Notes: generated by a model from the letters alone, not told the origin. DNA of 64,000 bases from Bruticola sp004554425 (GCA_958366945.1 CATXCY010000001.1:123700-187699), one strand, 5' to 3'. Shown: positions 52,352 to 61,752, counted from the first letter of the stretch. Numbers and translations: made by a program.

Positions 52352-54100
52352 CTAGAACGAAATAAATATGGGCAAAGAGATCGCTTTCTTTTCGCGTCTA
52401 GCTTTATTAAGTTCTTGCGAGCACAACAAAGGATAAGTTAACCTTACAGCTTGGAAAAGATCGTTTTCAGCTTGGTTTAGACTATCTAAAAACAGACCCG
52501 TCAAACTGCTATCCGAATTGCCTTTACTCGAATCAGCCGTGCCATAAATTAAAGCAGTACAAGAGCTACTATCTAATTGGCTGGCAATTAAAACATTGTT
52601 TTTATCTAATTGGCTGGGTAAATTCTTCACTTGCGAAGATTTTACGTCCCAAATAATCATAAAGCGAGCACCGGGCAAAGATTGCCGATATTGACGTAAA
52701 TAGTCGGAAGTTATGCTAAAATTCTCTTTTTCATCACTACTGACGAAAGCTAATTTTTTACCGTCAAAGTTAAAATTGCCAATTAAATAGAGCACTACTA
52801 AATCGGAAGAATTACAAGAAGCTCTTATATTTTCCAAAGATTTCTTAATATTTTCGGCTTTGGCCTCTGCTCCAGGCAAAGTTTTAACGCTGAAACCGCG
52901 CTCCATAAAAGCTTGACGCACTTGCATAGATTTCTGACTGTTAGAAACATCACTTAAATTGTAGTTGGGACCGACTATTAAAGTTCTGGTCTTCATTCCT
53001 TGGTCAGAAGTAACAGCGTATAGTTCAAAGGATTTTTTAAGTTTGCGCCCTTCCAAATCGGCTACATCTATTTCAATTTTGTTAGTTCCCGGCTTAAGAT
53101 CTACACAAAGATCTATTTCTAAATCGGCAATTTGCAAACCTAAAGGAGTATTCCAAAGATTTTCTCCGTTAATAGTTAAGGATGCACTGAGAATACCGGC
53201 CGGAGCATCTATAGTACCACGCAAAGGAACTTGCTTAACGCTAGATATTTTATTTCCTATGGGATCAACAATATTGACAAAAGGAGAGCGATCGTCTTTA
53301 GCTATTTGCAAATCGTACGTTTTATTAACTAAGCGACGAAAACCAGCTAAGCCATAGATCGATTCACGCATATCTAAAACAACTTCCAAAGAGAGAATAT
53401 CACCCTTGAGAGTAGCATTCTTTATGGAACTTATGGAGTTGTAACAAATAAAATTAGGCGAAGGTAGATCCAAGGCCGCACTCGTCTGTTCATCTAGGCT
53501 AAAAGCTTGGAAAGAGCTCAAAGGATAAAGTGCTCCTATTAAACGCTGGCCACGCTTAATTTCCAAACCGGAATTGCCATCTAAATAGATGCGCTCCTCT
53601 ACTCTATCGCCATCTATATCTTTTCTATAAAGCAAGCGCTTCGTTTTATAAGCTTGCGATTTGTAGCTAAGCCACGATTCATCAGTAACTTTTACGCTGA
53701 CATTGCCATTTTCAGGAAGCTGACGGTTGAATTTTGCTCTGGCTAACCAGTTAAGATACTGGCATCCTCCGGAACGCAAGTCCCAGCTTATGTACTTTTT
53801 ATCCTTGTCTTTAGAATTTAAAGAGCTTTGGGCTATTTTGTACAGTCCTTCCAATTCGGCAATTTCATAAGCTTGTTTCTTGGCCTCTTCGTTATTCAAG
53901 CCACTAGGCAAACCTACTTTAGAAATAAAACTTATTCTGCTCTTTTTTAAGTCTACAGCTGCAGTAGGAGCCGGATTGGGATCTTGGCCGTCTTCTTGAG
54001 CTGAAGTAGGCTGGACATTAGCCAATATAAATAAAAGAACTACTGACAGAGAAAGCAACAGACACAAACGACTGCGCTCAGATAAACAATTTAATAACAT
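52352..54100 (-). CDS. Exported protein with degenerate caspase-like domain
   Basis: About 582 residues. A signal peptide (hydrophobic core LCLLLSLSVVLLFIL, then SAQ) is followed by a soluble region, an immunoglobulin-like domain (SPFVNIVDPIGN...VPLRGTID), and a C-terminal fold like the C14 caspase domain (TRTLIVGPNYN, LYLIGNFN, MIIWDVKSSQ). Where C14 proteases have HG in the GHG segment this protein has GNF, and where they have DACxSG it has DVKSS. Both catalytic residues are gone. It follows the exported PNP after 15 bases, in one operon. It probably binds rather than cleaves. The domain call rests on pattern, not on a search. Confidence 0.7.
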   Translation of the reverse strand: MLLNCLSERSRLCLLLSLSVVLLFILANVQPTSAQEDGQDPNPAPTAAVDLKKSRISFISKVGLPSGLNNEEAKKQAYEIAELEGLYKIAQSSLNSKDKDKKYISWDLRSGGCQYLNWLARAKFNRQLPENGNVSVKVTDESWLSYKSQAYKTKRLLYRKDIDGDRVEERIYLDGNSGLEIKRGQRLIGALYPLSSFQAFSLDEQTSAALDLPSPNFICYNSISSIKNATLKGDILSLEVVLDMRESIYGLAGFRRLVNKTYDLQIAKDDRSPFVNIVDPIGNKISSVKQVPLRGTIDAPAGILSASLTINGENLWNTPLGLQIADLEIDLCVDLKPGTNKIEIDVADLEGRKLKKSFELYAVTSDQGMKTRTLIVGPNYNLSDVSNSQKSMQVRQAFMERGFSVKTLPGAEAKAENIKKSLENIRASCNSSDLVVLYLIGNFNFDGKKLAFVSSDEKENFSITSDYLRQYRQSLPGARFMIIWDVKSSQVKNLPSQLDKNNVLIASQLDSSSCTALIYGTADSSKGNSDSSLTGLFLDSLNQAENDLFQAVRLTYPLLCSQELNKARREKKAISLPIFISF

Positions 54101-54115
54101 TTTGTATAATCGGCC

Positions 54116-55108
54116 TTAATCTTTAATTTTGTCCATATTTTTAAGTACGGCACGAATAAGTTTGCCTAAATCTGTTTGGGCATTTTCGGCGGCTTTCAAA
54201 ACATCTTCATGATTGGTTATCGCATTAGAAGTGGACTTTTCGCCTTTCAGGGCAGGAATATCAGCAGGCACATCAGTTACACAAGAAAAGCCTAGCACTT
54301 GCATACCGCTATAAACAGCCGCAATCACTTCAGGCACGGTAGACATGCCAACAACATCGGCTCCCATTAAACGGAGCATCTTACGTTCGGCTGGAGTCTC
54401 GTAAGAAGGGCCGAGCATAGATGCATAGACCCCTTCTTTTAAATTTATTTTTAACTTGCGAGCTTCATTTAAAGTAAGCTGACGCAAACTCGGAGTATAA
54501 GCCGAGTTCATATCAAAAAAGCGCGGGCCTAATTTTTCGCTATTGGGGCCAACCATAGGATTAGAGCCCAAAAAATTAATGTGGTCTTTCAAAAGAATAA
54601 GCTCACCTAAATAATGGCCCTGACTTATAGCACCAGAAGAGTTGCTAACTATCAAAGTTTTGGCTCCCAGAGCTTTGGCTACCAAAACCGGAAAGGCTAC
54701 TTGGTTAATCTTATAGCCTTCATAGCAATGAACTCGTCCGCGCATCATTACTACCTTTTTGCCTTCCAAACGGCCAAAAACTAAAGAGCCAACGTGACCT
54801 TCAACTGTAGAAACTGCAAATCCGGGAATGTCCCGATAAGAAATTTCAGTCTTATCCTCAGCCATATCAGCCAAAGAGCCCAAGCCGGAACCCAAAATGA
54901 TCATAATTTCAGGTTTAAAGTTAATTTTTTTGCTAAGGAAATCAGCCGCTTCACGCACTCTCTCTTCAGTTGTTTGTTGCTTGTCAGCCTGACATGCACG
55001 CAAGCAACAGTTAGAGCAAGAGGTCGACACTTCAGCTAAGCTGGGCAAAGCTGATGCCATTAGGCCTATTCCCAAAGTTAAAGATATAGCAATATTCCTA
55101 AAATTCAT
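54116..55108 (-). CDS. Exported purine nucleoside phosphorylase
   Basis: The 330-residue protein has an N-terminal signal peptide (MNFRNIAISLTLGIGLMASA then LPSLAEV) and a Cys-rich stretch (CSNCCLRAC), then a complete PNP domain: phosphate loop ILGSGLGSLAD, RVHCYEGY, a purine-site Glu in GPSYETPAE, and VVGMSTVPE. Where 6-oxopurine-specific PNPs have VTN (Asn243 in human PNP) it has VTD; TNAAGG is SNSSGA here. An Asp at that site is known to shift preference to 6-aminopurines such as adenosine, so an adenosine-type enzyme outside the cytoplasm is plausible. A second, cytosolic PNP lies at 60908-61738. Export is predicted from the signal sequence only. Confidence 0.85.
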   Translation of the reverse strand: MNFRNIAISLTLGIGLMASALPSLAEVSTSCSNCCLRACQADKQQTTEERVREAADFLSKKINFKPEIMIILGSGLGSLADMAEDKTEISYRDIPGFAVSTVEGHVGSLVFGRLEGKKVVMMRGRVHCYEGYKINQVAFPVLVAKALGAKTLIVSNSSGAISQGHYLGELILLKDHINFLGSNPMVGPNSEKLGPRFFDMNSAYTPSLRQLTLNEARKLKINLKEGVYASMLGPSYETPAERKMLRLMGADVVGMSTVPEVIAAVYSGMQVLGFSCVTDVPADIPALKGEKSTSNAITNHEDVLKAAENAQTDLGKLIRAVLKNMDKIKD

Positions 55109-55287
55109 AACTACAATTTCCCAGCCCTTATCTTTAATAATTTCGTTACCAAAACTTTAAATTTTCGCTTTATAAACGCAAAAATCCATACAATTTTCGT
55201 TTATTGTCTCTTCAATTCAGCCTTCCTGTTTGCCTTGTCAAGACCTTGAGTGAAGGAAAAAGCTTGCTAAAATCTATTTAAGAAAAA

Positions 55288-55896
55288 ATGTTCATTAAAT
55301 TTCTCAATTGTTTAGGAAGATATATAGAATTTTTGCTTACCGGTCAGAGTGATTTTAAAATTACCACTTCTGAATTTGAAAAAGCAGAAATTATCGATAA
55401 TGAAGTGCAAGCTAAAATTGCTTTACAAGAAGTGCGCCTGTATTTAAAAAAAGCCTTTTCTATAAATTTAACTAATCCGATAGTCATAAAACTTGGCCGC
55501 CCCCAAACTTGGGATTGGAAGTTGCGCCTAACTTCCGGATTCACTCATATTGGCAACTATTGCTGTGAGCGAATGGGAGAAAATTCAGCCCATATGATAA
55601 CTATTGTTCCTGGGCTAGAACGCATAAAATTTAAATCAGTACTTTGTCATGAACTAACTCACGCTTTTCAAGCTGAGCATGAAATGCTACGCAATTTCAA
55701 AGGCTACAAAGAAGGCATGGCCCGCTGGGTAGAATATCATTTTTTATTGGACAACCAACAAGGAGCAGAAGCTAAGAAAATTAGCGGCTTTGGCCTGGTA
55801 TTGTTGGGCAACATGCTCAATAAAATTTTACTATATGAGAAAGAGCATGGACGAGCCGCTACCTGTCGTTGGCTAGCTTCCATGGATAATAATTAA
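55288..55896 (+). CDS. Small zinc metallopeptidase-like protein
   Basis: The 202-residue protein has HELTHAFQ near residue 128 followed by an EGMARWVEYH stretch about 25 residues later, a gluzincin arrangement (HExxH plus downstream Glu). It resembles the DA1-type and similar small metallopeptidases. It is otherwise Lys- and Leu-rich with no signal peptide; the first 17 residues are hydrophobic but lack a cleavage site. No Shine-Dalgarno is apparent, but a TGCTAAAAT extended -10-like element lies about 20 bases upstream, so a very short leader is possible. The substrate is unknown. Confidence 0.7.
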   Translation: MFIKFLNCLGRYIEFLLTGQSDFKITTSEFEKAEIIDNEVQAKIALQEVRLYLKKAFSINLTNPIVIKLGRPQTWDWKLRLTSGFTHIGNYCCERMGENSAHMITIVPGLERIKFKSVLCHELTHAFQAEHEMLRNFKGYKEGMARWVEYHFLLDNQQGAEAKKISGFGLVLLGNMLNKILLYEKEHGRAATCRWLASMDNN

Positions 55897-55938
55897 AAAA
55901 AATACCCTCCTAACCATTTTATTAAGTTAGGAGGGTAT
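55893..55938 (-). terminator. Terminator after the HisRS-like gene
   Basis: ATACCCTCCTAAC / GTTAGGAGGGTAT form a 13-bp stem, and the minus strand has a T8 tract right after it. The plus strand has only a weak tail, so it mainly serves the minus-strand gene ending at 55976. Confidence 0.85.
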
Positions 55939-55975
55939 ATATTATCTAGCTATTCTGCGTCGACTTTATACCTAT

Positions 55976-58900
55976 TTAACGAACGTTGCGACGAGAACGA
56001 CGCACCACTCCTGAGGAACGAGTGCCAGAGCGACGCCCGGAACGAGCAACACCAACATTACCGCTTCCTCTGTAAGAATCGACTGAAGAAGCAGAGATAC
56101 GGCGGCGAGAGCGACTTCCAGAAGAAGTGCGACGGCCATATCCTCTGGAAGATCCATTACCAGACGTGCTGTAATTACCGTCTGCATAAAGATCGTCAGC
56201 AGCATAATCTCCAGAAGCCGATTGATCGTAAGTTCCTAACTCAGCATAGTTGCTTTCGTTATAAGATCCATAAACAGGATACTCAAACTTCTCATCTTCG
56301 AGCTCAGGAGCATGGCCATAATACCTAACATAATCATCATAAGTATCGGCATCATCATAATGGCTCATATAGTCACTTCTGACATGCTCATTGTAAGCCG
56401 AAGAATCGTAGGCACTGCTCAGACGATAATCGTAGTTGGTGACAGCCATACTCTTAGCGGCACCTCTAGAGCGACGGCGGGAAGTAGTTTTTGCATTTTC
56501 TTCAACCGCTTTGCTAGAAGAAGGAGAAGAAGTTGACTCGAACTTTTCAGCAGTAGAAGTTTCTTCTTTAGCTTGTGTATTCTTATTCACTTCACGGCGA
56601 CGAGACTTACGCGGACTATAATCGTCACGGCGGTTTCTCGGAGAGCTAAAAGCTCGATCATAACTGCGACGAGCAGCTTCTATATCAGCTTCTTCCAAAT
56701 CGGAGGCATGACTACCGTTATTGAAGCGACGGCGATAAATAGAGCTTACAACTGGCTCATCAACCTCTACAGAAGACTGTCCCTCTACTTTAGGAAGAGC
56801 CAAAGCTTGTTCTATTTGCTCTTCGCTCATGCCATTAGCTGAAGCGGAAATTTCGGCAATAGCGTCAACTTCAGCGGAAGGATCCGCCTTAGGAGCAGCA
56901 GTCTCAGTTTCGTGAGCAGCTTCTACTTTAGTTGTAGTATCAGCCTCAGGCTCGATCACAGATTCCGCTTGAGCAACAACTTCTTTCACTCCGGAATTAT
57001 CTACAATGTTGGAAGATGTATTTTCAAATTTATCATCCTCAACAGTAGACACACTCTGTTCGGCAGCTTCTGTTTCTTCTGCAGGCTCAGGTGCAACTTC
57101 TGCACGACGAGCACGGCGGCGACGGCGCGTAGGAGAAGTTTCGGATTTTACTTTAGCTTCAACTTCTTTGGCAAAATCACGTTCTGTATCAGGAGCGTTT
57201 GTAGACTCCGGCTCACCCAAGACATCTTCTACAGCAGAAGTAATAGCTCTAATTTGAGCGCATACCTTCTCTTGAGCTGATACAGAAGGGGCTTCCTCTT
57301 CACGAGTAGATACAGACTTATTGCGAGTGCGACGGGAACGTACACTGTGATGAGCAGAAGTACCACGCAAAGGAGTCATTTCAAACTCGGCACGTTCCTG
57401 CGGAGTCATATTCTGATAATAAGCTTGCATCTCAGCACTGATATTGCGCCGATTGTCTCTAGCAGTAGCGGTTGCAAGTTGCTCTTTCTTTTCAGGTGCA
57501 GAAATAGCGCTACGTTTTTCTACAGTTTTGCTATTTTCAATAGAAGCGCTTTCTTCCTGACGACGATTGCGGCGATTACTCTCATTGCTAGAGCGTCTGG
57601 TACTCTCTTCAGCCTTTTCCTTATTTTCTCTGGAAGACTGCTTTTCCGGCTGGTGAGTAGGCTCAAAAATTTCATAAGTTTGACGCATACTGGCCGGTTG
57701 GCGGCGTGAAATGGAGAATTTGCGAACTTCAACAGGACGTAATTCATCAGCCAAACCATCTATTCCGAAGTAACGACCGATGCGACGCACCGCTTCATCT
57801 AAACGAGAATCACGGAAAGAATTGGTAAGTTCACGGAAACGAACTACACGTTGACGCAAAGAAGAATCATCTAAGTAAATAACAAACTGAGCGTCGGAGT
57901 GGCTGGCAGCTTCCCAAGCATTGCCCTCTCCAGAATTAGGATAAGCCAATTCGGCATAAATGCCAGCTCTACGTAAGGCATACAACACAGGCAAAAGCAA
58001 AGACACAGCTGCTTGGCTACTGCCAGCTAAACATACATCCGATTGCTTCTCAATATTGGGAACCAAGTTGGCTTCTCGCACAGCTCTTAAAGTCATATCC
58101 AAATCGACGGCACAATCGACCGCAGGAATATCGCGACCTCCTAAGAGGCGAGAAAGTTCGTCACAACGGCCGCCGAAACTGAGCACGTTGCGACCGCAGC
58201 TAATCTGGAAAACCGTGCGATTATAACACTCTACATCTGGTACCAAGAGAGGAGATAAGCGATAAGAAACCTTAAGTTCGTCTAAATAAGCACGTACAGC
58301 TTCAAAATGTTCGCGGCATTCAGGGCAAAGGTAGCCGAAAATAGAAGGAGCAACTTGAGACAACTCGCGGCAGCACTTTTCTTCACAACCCATAGTCCAA
58401 AGAGGATGAGTGCGATAACGATGGTGGCATTTAGGACAAAGCTCACCACTGCGGCGAGAGAAATAATCATAAAGGCCTTGCTGATATTCAGCACGACATT
58501 TTTTACATCCCAAAGAGTTCAACTGTACTTTTAAGTCGCTCAATCCCAAAGCATTAAAGAAATCATAAGCGATCATCAGAGCTTCAACATCGAGACTGGG
58601 CAAAATAGAGCCTACAGCTCCCACTCCAAAGCGATGGCTCTGTACAGCCGATTGCTCACGCCCTTTAGGAGCGGCAAATACAGGAGCTAAATAATAAAGT
58701 TTGGCCGGCTCACCATTTCTAGAAATGGGCAAATTTTCATCATTTATAGCTCTAATCATGGGCACAAGCATATTGGCGCGCATGGCAAAACGATGATTTT
58801 GCTTATCAGTTACTGTCCAAATATCATTTTCTACGAAACTTGACGTGCTACCCATGCCTTTGGCAAAGAGATCGGCACTTTCGAATACCGGAGTACGAAC

Positions 58901-59014
58901 TTCTTGGTATCCATAAATTTCGGCTAATTCTATGGCAACATTCTCCACAAAGTGCCACGGAGAAACTTCCGAAGCTAGAACATCTTTAGCCCCTTGAATA
59001 TTGCGAAGCATCAT
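55976..59014 (-). CDS. Histidyl-tRNA-synthetase-like protein with disordered Arg/Ser-rich tail
   Basis: The 1012-residue protein starts with a class II HisRS-type core (residues about 1-430): RTPVFESADLFAKGMGST motif 1, an LGCKKCRAEY...CPKCHHRY insertion as in HisRS, FGGRCDEL, and an anticodon-like domain (VSLLLPVLYALRRAGIYAEL). Key catalytic residues are missing. The motif-2 Arg (FRxE) is FAAPK, and the HisA motif Arg of RGLDYYNRT is VPDVECYNRT. About 560 residues follow that are Glu/Ser/Ala-rich, then Tyr/Asp-rich, and end in an Arg/Ser/Gly stretch (SRGYGRRTSSGSRSRRRIS). It may be HisZ-like (an ATP-phosphoribosyltransferase regulator) or a histidine sensor with an RNA-binding tail. Function unproven. 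Confidence 0.8.
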   Translation of the reverse strand: MMLRNIQGAKDVLASEVSPWHFVENVAIELAEIYGYQEVRTPVFESADLFAKGMGSTSSFVENDIWTVTDKQNHRFAMRANMLVPMIRAINDENLPISRNGEPAKLYYLAPVFAAPKGREQSAVQSHRFGVGAVGSILPSLDVEALMIAYDFFNALGLSDLKVQLNSLGCKKCRAEYQQGLYDYFSRRSGELCPKCHHRYRTHPLWTMGCEEKCCRELSQVAPSIFGYLCPECREHFEAVRAYLDELKVSYRLSPLLVPDVECYNRTVFQISCGRNVLSFGGRCDELSRLLGGRDIPAVDCAVDLDMTLRAVREANLVPNIEKQSDVCLAGSSQAAVSLLLPVLYALRRAGIYAELAYPNSGEGNAWEAASHSDAQFVIYLDDSSLRQRVVRFRELTNSFRDSRLDEAVRRIGRYFGIDGLADELRPVEVRKFSISRRQPASMRQTYEIFEPTHQPEKQSSRENKEKAEESTRRSSNESNRRNRRQEESASIENSKTVEKRSAISAPEKKEQLATATARDNRRNISAEMQAYYQNMTPQERAEFEMTPLRGTSAHHSVRSRRTRNKSVSTREEEAPSVSAQEKVCAQIRAITSAVEDVLGEPESTNAPDTERDFAKEVEAKVKSETSPTRRRRRARRAEVAPEPAEETEAAEQSVSTVEDDKFENTSSNIVDNSGVKEVVAQAESVIEPEADTTTKVEAAHETETAAPKADPSAEVDAIAEISASANGMSEEQIEQALALPKVEGQSSVEVDEPVVSSIYRRRFNNGSHASDLEEADIEAARRSYDRAFSSPRNRRDDYSPRKSRRREVNKNTQAKEETSTAEKFESTSSPSSSKAVEENAKTTSRRRSRGAAKSMAVTNYDYRLSSAYDSSAYNEHVRSDYMSHYDDADTYDDYVRYYGHAPELEDEKFEYPVYGSYNESNYAELGTYDQSASGDYAADDLYADGNYSTSGNGSSRGYGRRTSSGSRSRRRISASSVDSYRGSGNVGVARSGRRSGTRSSGVVRRSRRNVR

Positions 59015-59597
59015 ATATTGTTTTTAAAACCTCCAAAGCGAACTTTCTGGCCAATTCAAGTTCTGAAAACCATCTTCGCAGACTTCCTGCTCTTAGGGGA
59101 AGCGCCGCTTTGTCCCAAACTCAAGCCGGAGCACACAACCGTCAGTAGGCAAGCTCTACGGCGAGAAACGCTACTAAACAAACCGCTAAAAAGGGACAAT
59201 TCTCTTATAAAATGGCCCGCGAAATATAAAAAATAAGATAAAGTTGTGTTTTCAGAAAACAGCTATGGCCAAGCACAAAAAAACTTTTTTAAAATATACG
59301 GCCGAACCACAGCCAACAGGCTGTAATTTTAGCCGAGCCGCACCTATGAAAATGGAGCAGCCTGCTCCCAGCTTATTCTTAACAAACGGGCAAAAAGCCC
59401 CCTAATAAAAACTCTAAAAAAAGTTTCGCCATATTTCTCTATGTCGGGAAAACGTCTAGCCATCCGCCCTTCAGGGCAAAAATCTAAACTAGAACACCAA
59501 AAACAACAAGAGATCCTTATTGTAAGAGGCACTCAGAAGCCATATAGGATTCTGAGTGCCGCCTATCTTTTTATCGAGTCGCTAGCTAATCAGCTAA
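59015..59597. other. 583-base intergenic region
   Basis: No gene is supported. GGAGG at about 59030 belongs to the HisRS-like gene. Short frames on both strands (58994-59236 plus, 59344-59532 minus) have neither Shine-Dalgarno nor family signal. A hairpin ACAGCC / GGCTGT lies near 59310, and GGCACTCAGAA / TTCTGAGTGCC (59528-59560) follows the pdp stop. Confidence 0.5.
59528..59560 (-). terminator. Hairpin after the pdp gene
   Basis: A perfect 11-bp stem lies about 40 bases past the stop codon. The minus-strand tail (TCTTACAATAA) has few Ts, so termination may be partial. Confidence 0.55.
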
Positions 59598-60908
59598 TTA
59601 TTCGACAACTTCTTCGATAAGGGCGCGAGGAGCAACTTCCTCATCACCAATAACAATAGACTCGAGAATGAAACGCTTGGCTTCTTCAATAGTCTCAGGC
59701 TTATTAGCATGCAATACGGCCAAAGGCTGACCTTTTTCGATCTTGGAGCCCACACGGTGAGTCATCTCAATACCGACAGCGGGATCGATAGAATCTTCTT
59801 TTCTCAAGCGGCCAGCGCCCAAAGCGGTAGCAGCGAAGCCAATCTTCTGAGCGTGAATAGAAGTGACATAGCCAGAACGAGGAGCTAAAACGGGCTCAAT
59901 GATGGAAGCCTGAGGAAGCAAGGACAAGTCGTTAACAACTTCGCCGTTGCCGCCCTGAGCAGAGAACATTTCGCCCAATTTGCGTAAACCAGCACCACTC
60001 ACCAAAAGCTCACGAATCTTCTGACGAGAAGAATCTAAGTCCGGGCAAATGCCAGCCATTTGCAAGAGGTGAGAGGCCAATTCAACAGAGACGGTTTCCA
60101 AAGCGGAACCGGGACGCTCATTACGCAGAATTTCAATAGCTTCACGCACTTCAAGAGCGTTACCAATCAAGGTGCCTAAAGGCTGATCCATGTCGGAGAT
60201 AACAGCTCGAACCTTACGGCCGATATGAGTGCCTAAGTCTACCATGCGACGAGCTAACTCACGAGCGTCTTTAAGATTGGTCATGAAAGCACCGCGACCA
60301 TACTTGACATCCAAAAGGATACATTCGGCACCGCAAGCGATCTTTTTGCTCATTACCGAAGAGGCAATCAGAGGGATGGAGTCTACAGTGGCAGTTACGT
60401 CACGTAAAGCATACATTTTGCCATCGGCAGGCACTAAGTTGCCGGTCTGGCTGATAACGGCTACACCAATGCGGCGAACTTGATCAAGGAACTCTTGGGA
60501 AGTGAGGTTGGTGCGCAAACCGGGAACGGATTCGAGCTTGTCGAGAGTTCCACCGGTGTGTCCCAAACCACGACCGGACATCTTGGCTACGGTAGCACCA
60601 GCAGCAGCGGCCAAAGGAGCTAAAATAAGAGTGGTGGTATCACCTACGCCGCCAGTAGAGTGTTTGTCTACTTTTACGCCGGGCAAGCTAGAAAGATCGA
60701 CGACATCGCCGGAATCGATCATGGCCTGGGTAAGGGCGGAAAGTTCAGGGACGGTCATGCCATTAAACCAAACGGACATGAGCCAAGCAGACATTTGATA
60801 AGGCTCTACCTCTATGCCCTTGGCATAATTCAAAATAAACTCGCGAATCTCTTCGGGAGTATGCTCACCGCCATTGCGCTTTTTAAGAATAAACTGATAA
60901 GGATTCAT
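59598..60908 (-). CDS. pdp: Pyrimidine-nucleoside phosphorylase
   Basis: Splits thymidine/uridine to base and (deoxy)ribose-1-phosphate. The 436-residue protein has VDKHSTGGVGD, the family signature near residue 82, AKMSGRGLGHTGGTLDKLE, and DVKYGRGAFM. It starts at the base after which punA ends (TAATG overlap, sharing the A), which couples the two genes. The pair would feed pentose-1-phosphates to central metabolism. Confidence 0.95.
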   Translation of the reverse strand: MNPYQFILKKRNGGEHTPEEIREFILNYAKGIEVEPYQMSAWLMSVWFNGMTVPELSALTQAMIDSGDVVDLSSLPGVKVDKHSTGGVGDTTTLILAPLAAAAGATVAKMSGRGLGHTGGTLDKLESVPGLRTNLTSQEFLDQVRRIGVAVISQTGNLVPADGKMYALRDVTATVDSIPLIASSVMSKKIACGAECILLDVKYGRGAFMTNLKDARELARRMVDLGTHIGRKVRAVISDMDQPLGTLIGNALEVREAIEILRNERPGSALETVSVELASHLLQMAGICPDLDSSRQKIRELLVSGAGLRKLGEMFSAQGGNGEVVNDLSLLPQASIIEPVLAPRSGYVTSIHAQKIGFAATALGAGRLRKEDSIDPAVGIEMTHRVGSKIEKGQPLAVLHANKPETIEEAKRFILESIVIGDEEVAPRALIEEVVE

Positions 60909-61738
60909 TATTTGTTCAACTCCCTTACAATACCGCGAACTAAATTGATAAAACGAGGCTTGGCTTCAGCCGCAGCTCTGAGCACATCTTCGTGAGTGTC
61001 TTTAGAGGGACCGTGGTGCAATACGTTAGTCACACAAGAAATACCGACAACTTTCATTCCGCAATGGACAGCAGCAATAGTTTCGGGCACGGTAGACATA
61101 CCTACAACATCAGCGCCAAAGCCTTTGAGCATACGAATTTCAGCGGGAGTCTCGTAAGAAGGACCGGACATGGCCACATAAACGCCCTCAGCCAGTTTAA
61201 AACCAACTTGCTCAGCCACTTTGCGGGCCAATACTTGAAGCTCAGGAGTATAAGCTCTAGACATAGGCGGGAAACGAGGGCCAATCTTTTCGTCATTGGG
61301 ACCAATCAAAGGATTGAAGCCCATGAAATTAATATGGTCGGTGATCAACATGAGATCGCCTACTTTAAGGTCGTCGCGAATACCGCCAGCAGCATTGGTA
61401 ACAACCAAAGTATCGGCGCCTAAAGCATGCAAAACACGAATGGGGAAAACAATATTCTCCATTTTATGACCTTCGTAATAATGCACACGCCCCTTTAATA
61501 TAGCTACTGGACGACCTTCCAAAGTGCCCAATACCATAGAGCCGACATGACCGTGTACTGTAGAGACAGAGAATCCCGGAATATCTTTATAAGGCACTTC
61601 GACAGGATTTTCTACCTGATCGGCCAGACTGCCTAAACCAGAGCCTAAAACCATAGCGACTTCAGGAACGATATCGGTATACTTGCGAATGGCCTTTACG
61701 GCATCCGCGATCATTTCGCTGAGAGAGGATTTGCTCAT
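60908..61738 (-). CDS. punA: Cytosolic purine nucleoside phosphorylase
   Basis: The 276-residue trimeric-type PNP cleaves guanosine/inosine and their deoxy forms. It has VLGSGLGSLADQ, RVHYYEGH, TNAAGGI, the GPSYETPAE Glu and VTNVLHH with the Asn of 6-oxopurine enzymes. No signal peptide is present, unlike the related protein at 54116. It lies between nrdR and pdp, in the operon that starts with ftsA. Confidence 0.96.
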   Translation of the reverse strand: MSKSSLSEMIADAVKAIRKYTDIVPEVAMVLGSGLGSLADQVENPVEVPYKDIPGFSVSTVHGHVGSMVLGTLEGRPVAILKGRVHYYEGHKMENIVFPIRVLHALGADTLVVTNAAGGIRDDLKVGDLMLITDHINFMGFNPLIGPNDEKIGPRFPPMSRAYTPELQVLARKVAEQVGFKLAEGVYVAMSGPSYETPAEIRMLKGFGADVVGMSTVPETIAAVHCGMKVVGISCVTNVLHHGPSKDTHEDVLRAAAEAKPRFINLVRGIVRELNK

Positions 61739-61752
61739 ATTGCCTTATCTCC

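Noticed and set aside
54116..55108. The hydrophobic N terminus as an artefact of a too-early start
   Set aside because: The PNP domain proper starts about residue 47, and residues 1-26 form a full signal peptide with an SLA cut site; later starts would lack support.
55976..59014. Call as an ordinary histidyl-tRNA synthetase
   Set aside because: Motif-2 Arg and the HisA Arg are absent, so aminoacylation is doubtful; described as HisRS-like.
58994..59236. 80-codon plus-strand frame upstream of the HisRS-like gene
   Set aside because: It overlaps the HisRS-like start, has no ribosome binding site, and shows no family features.
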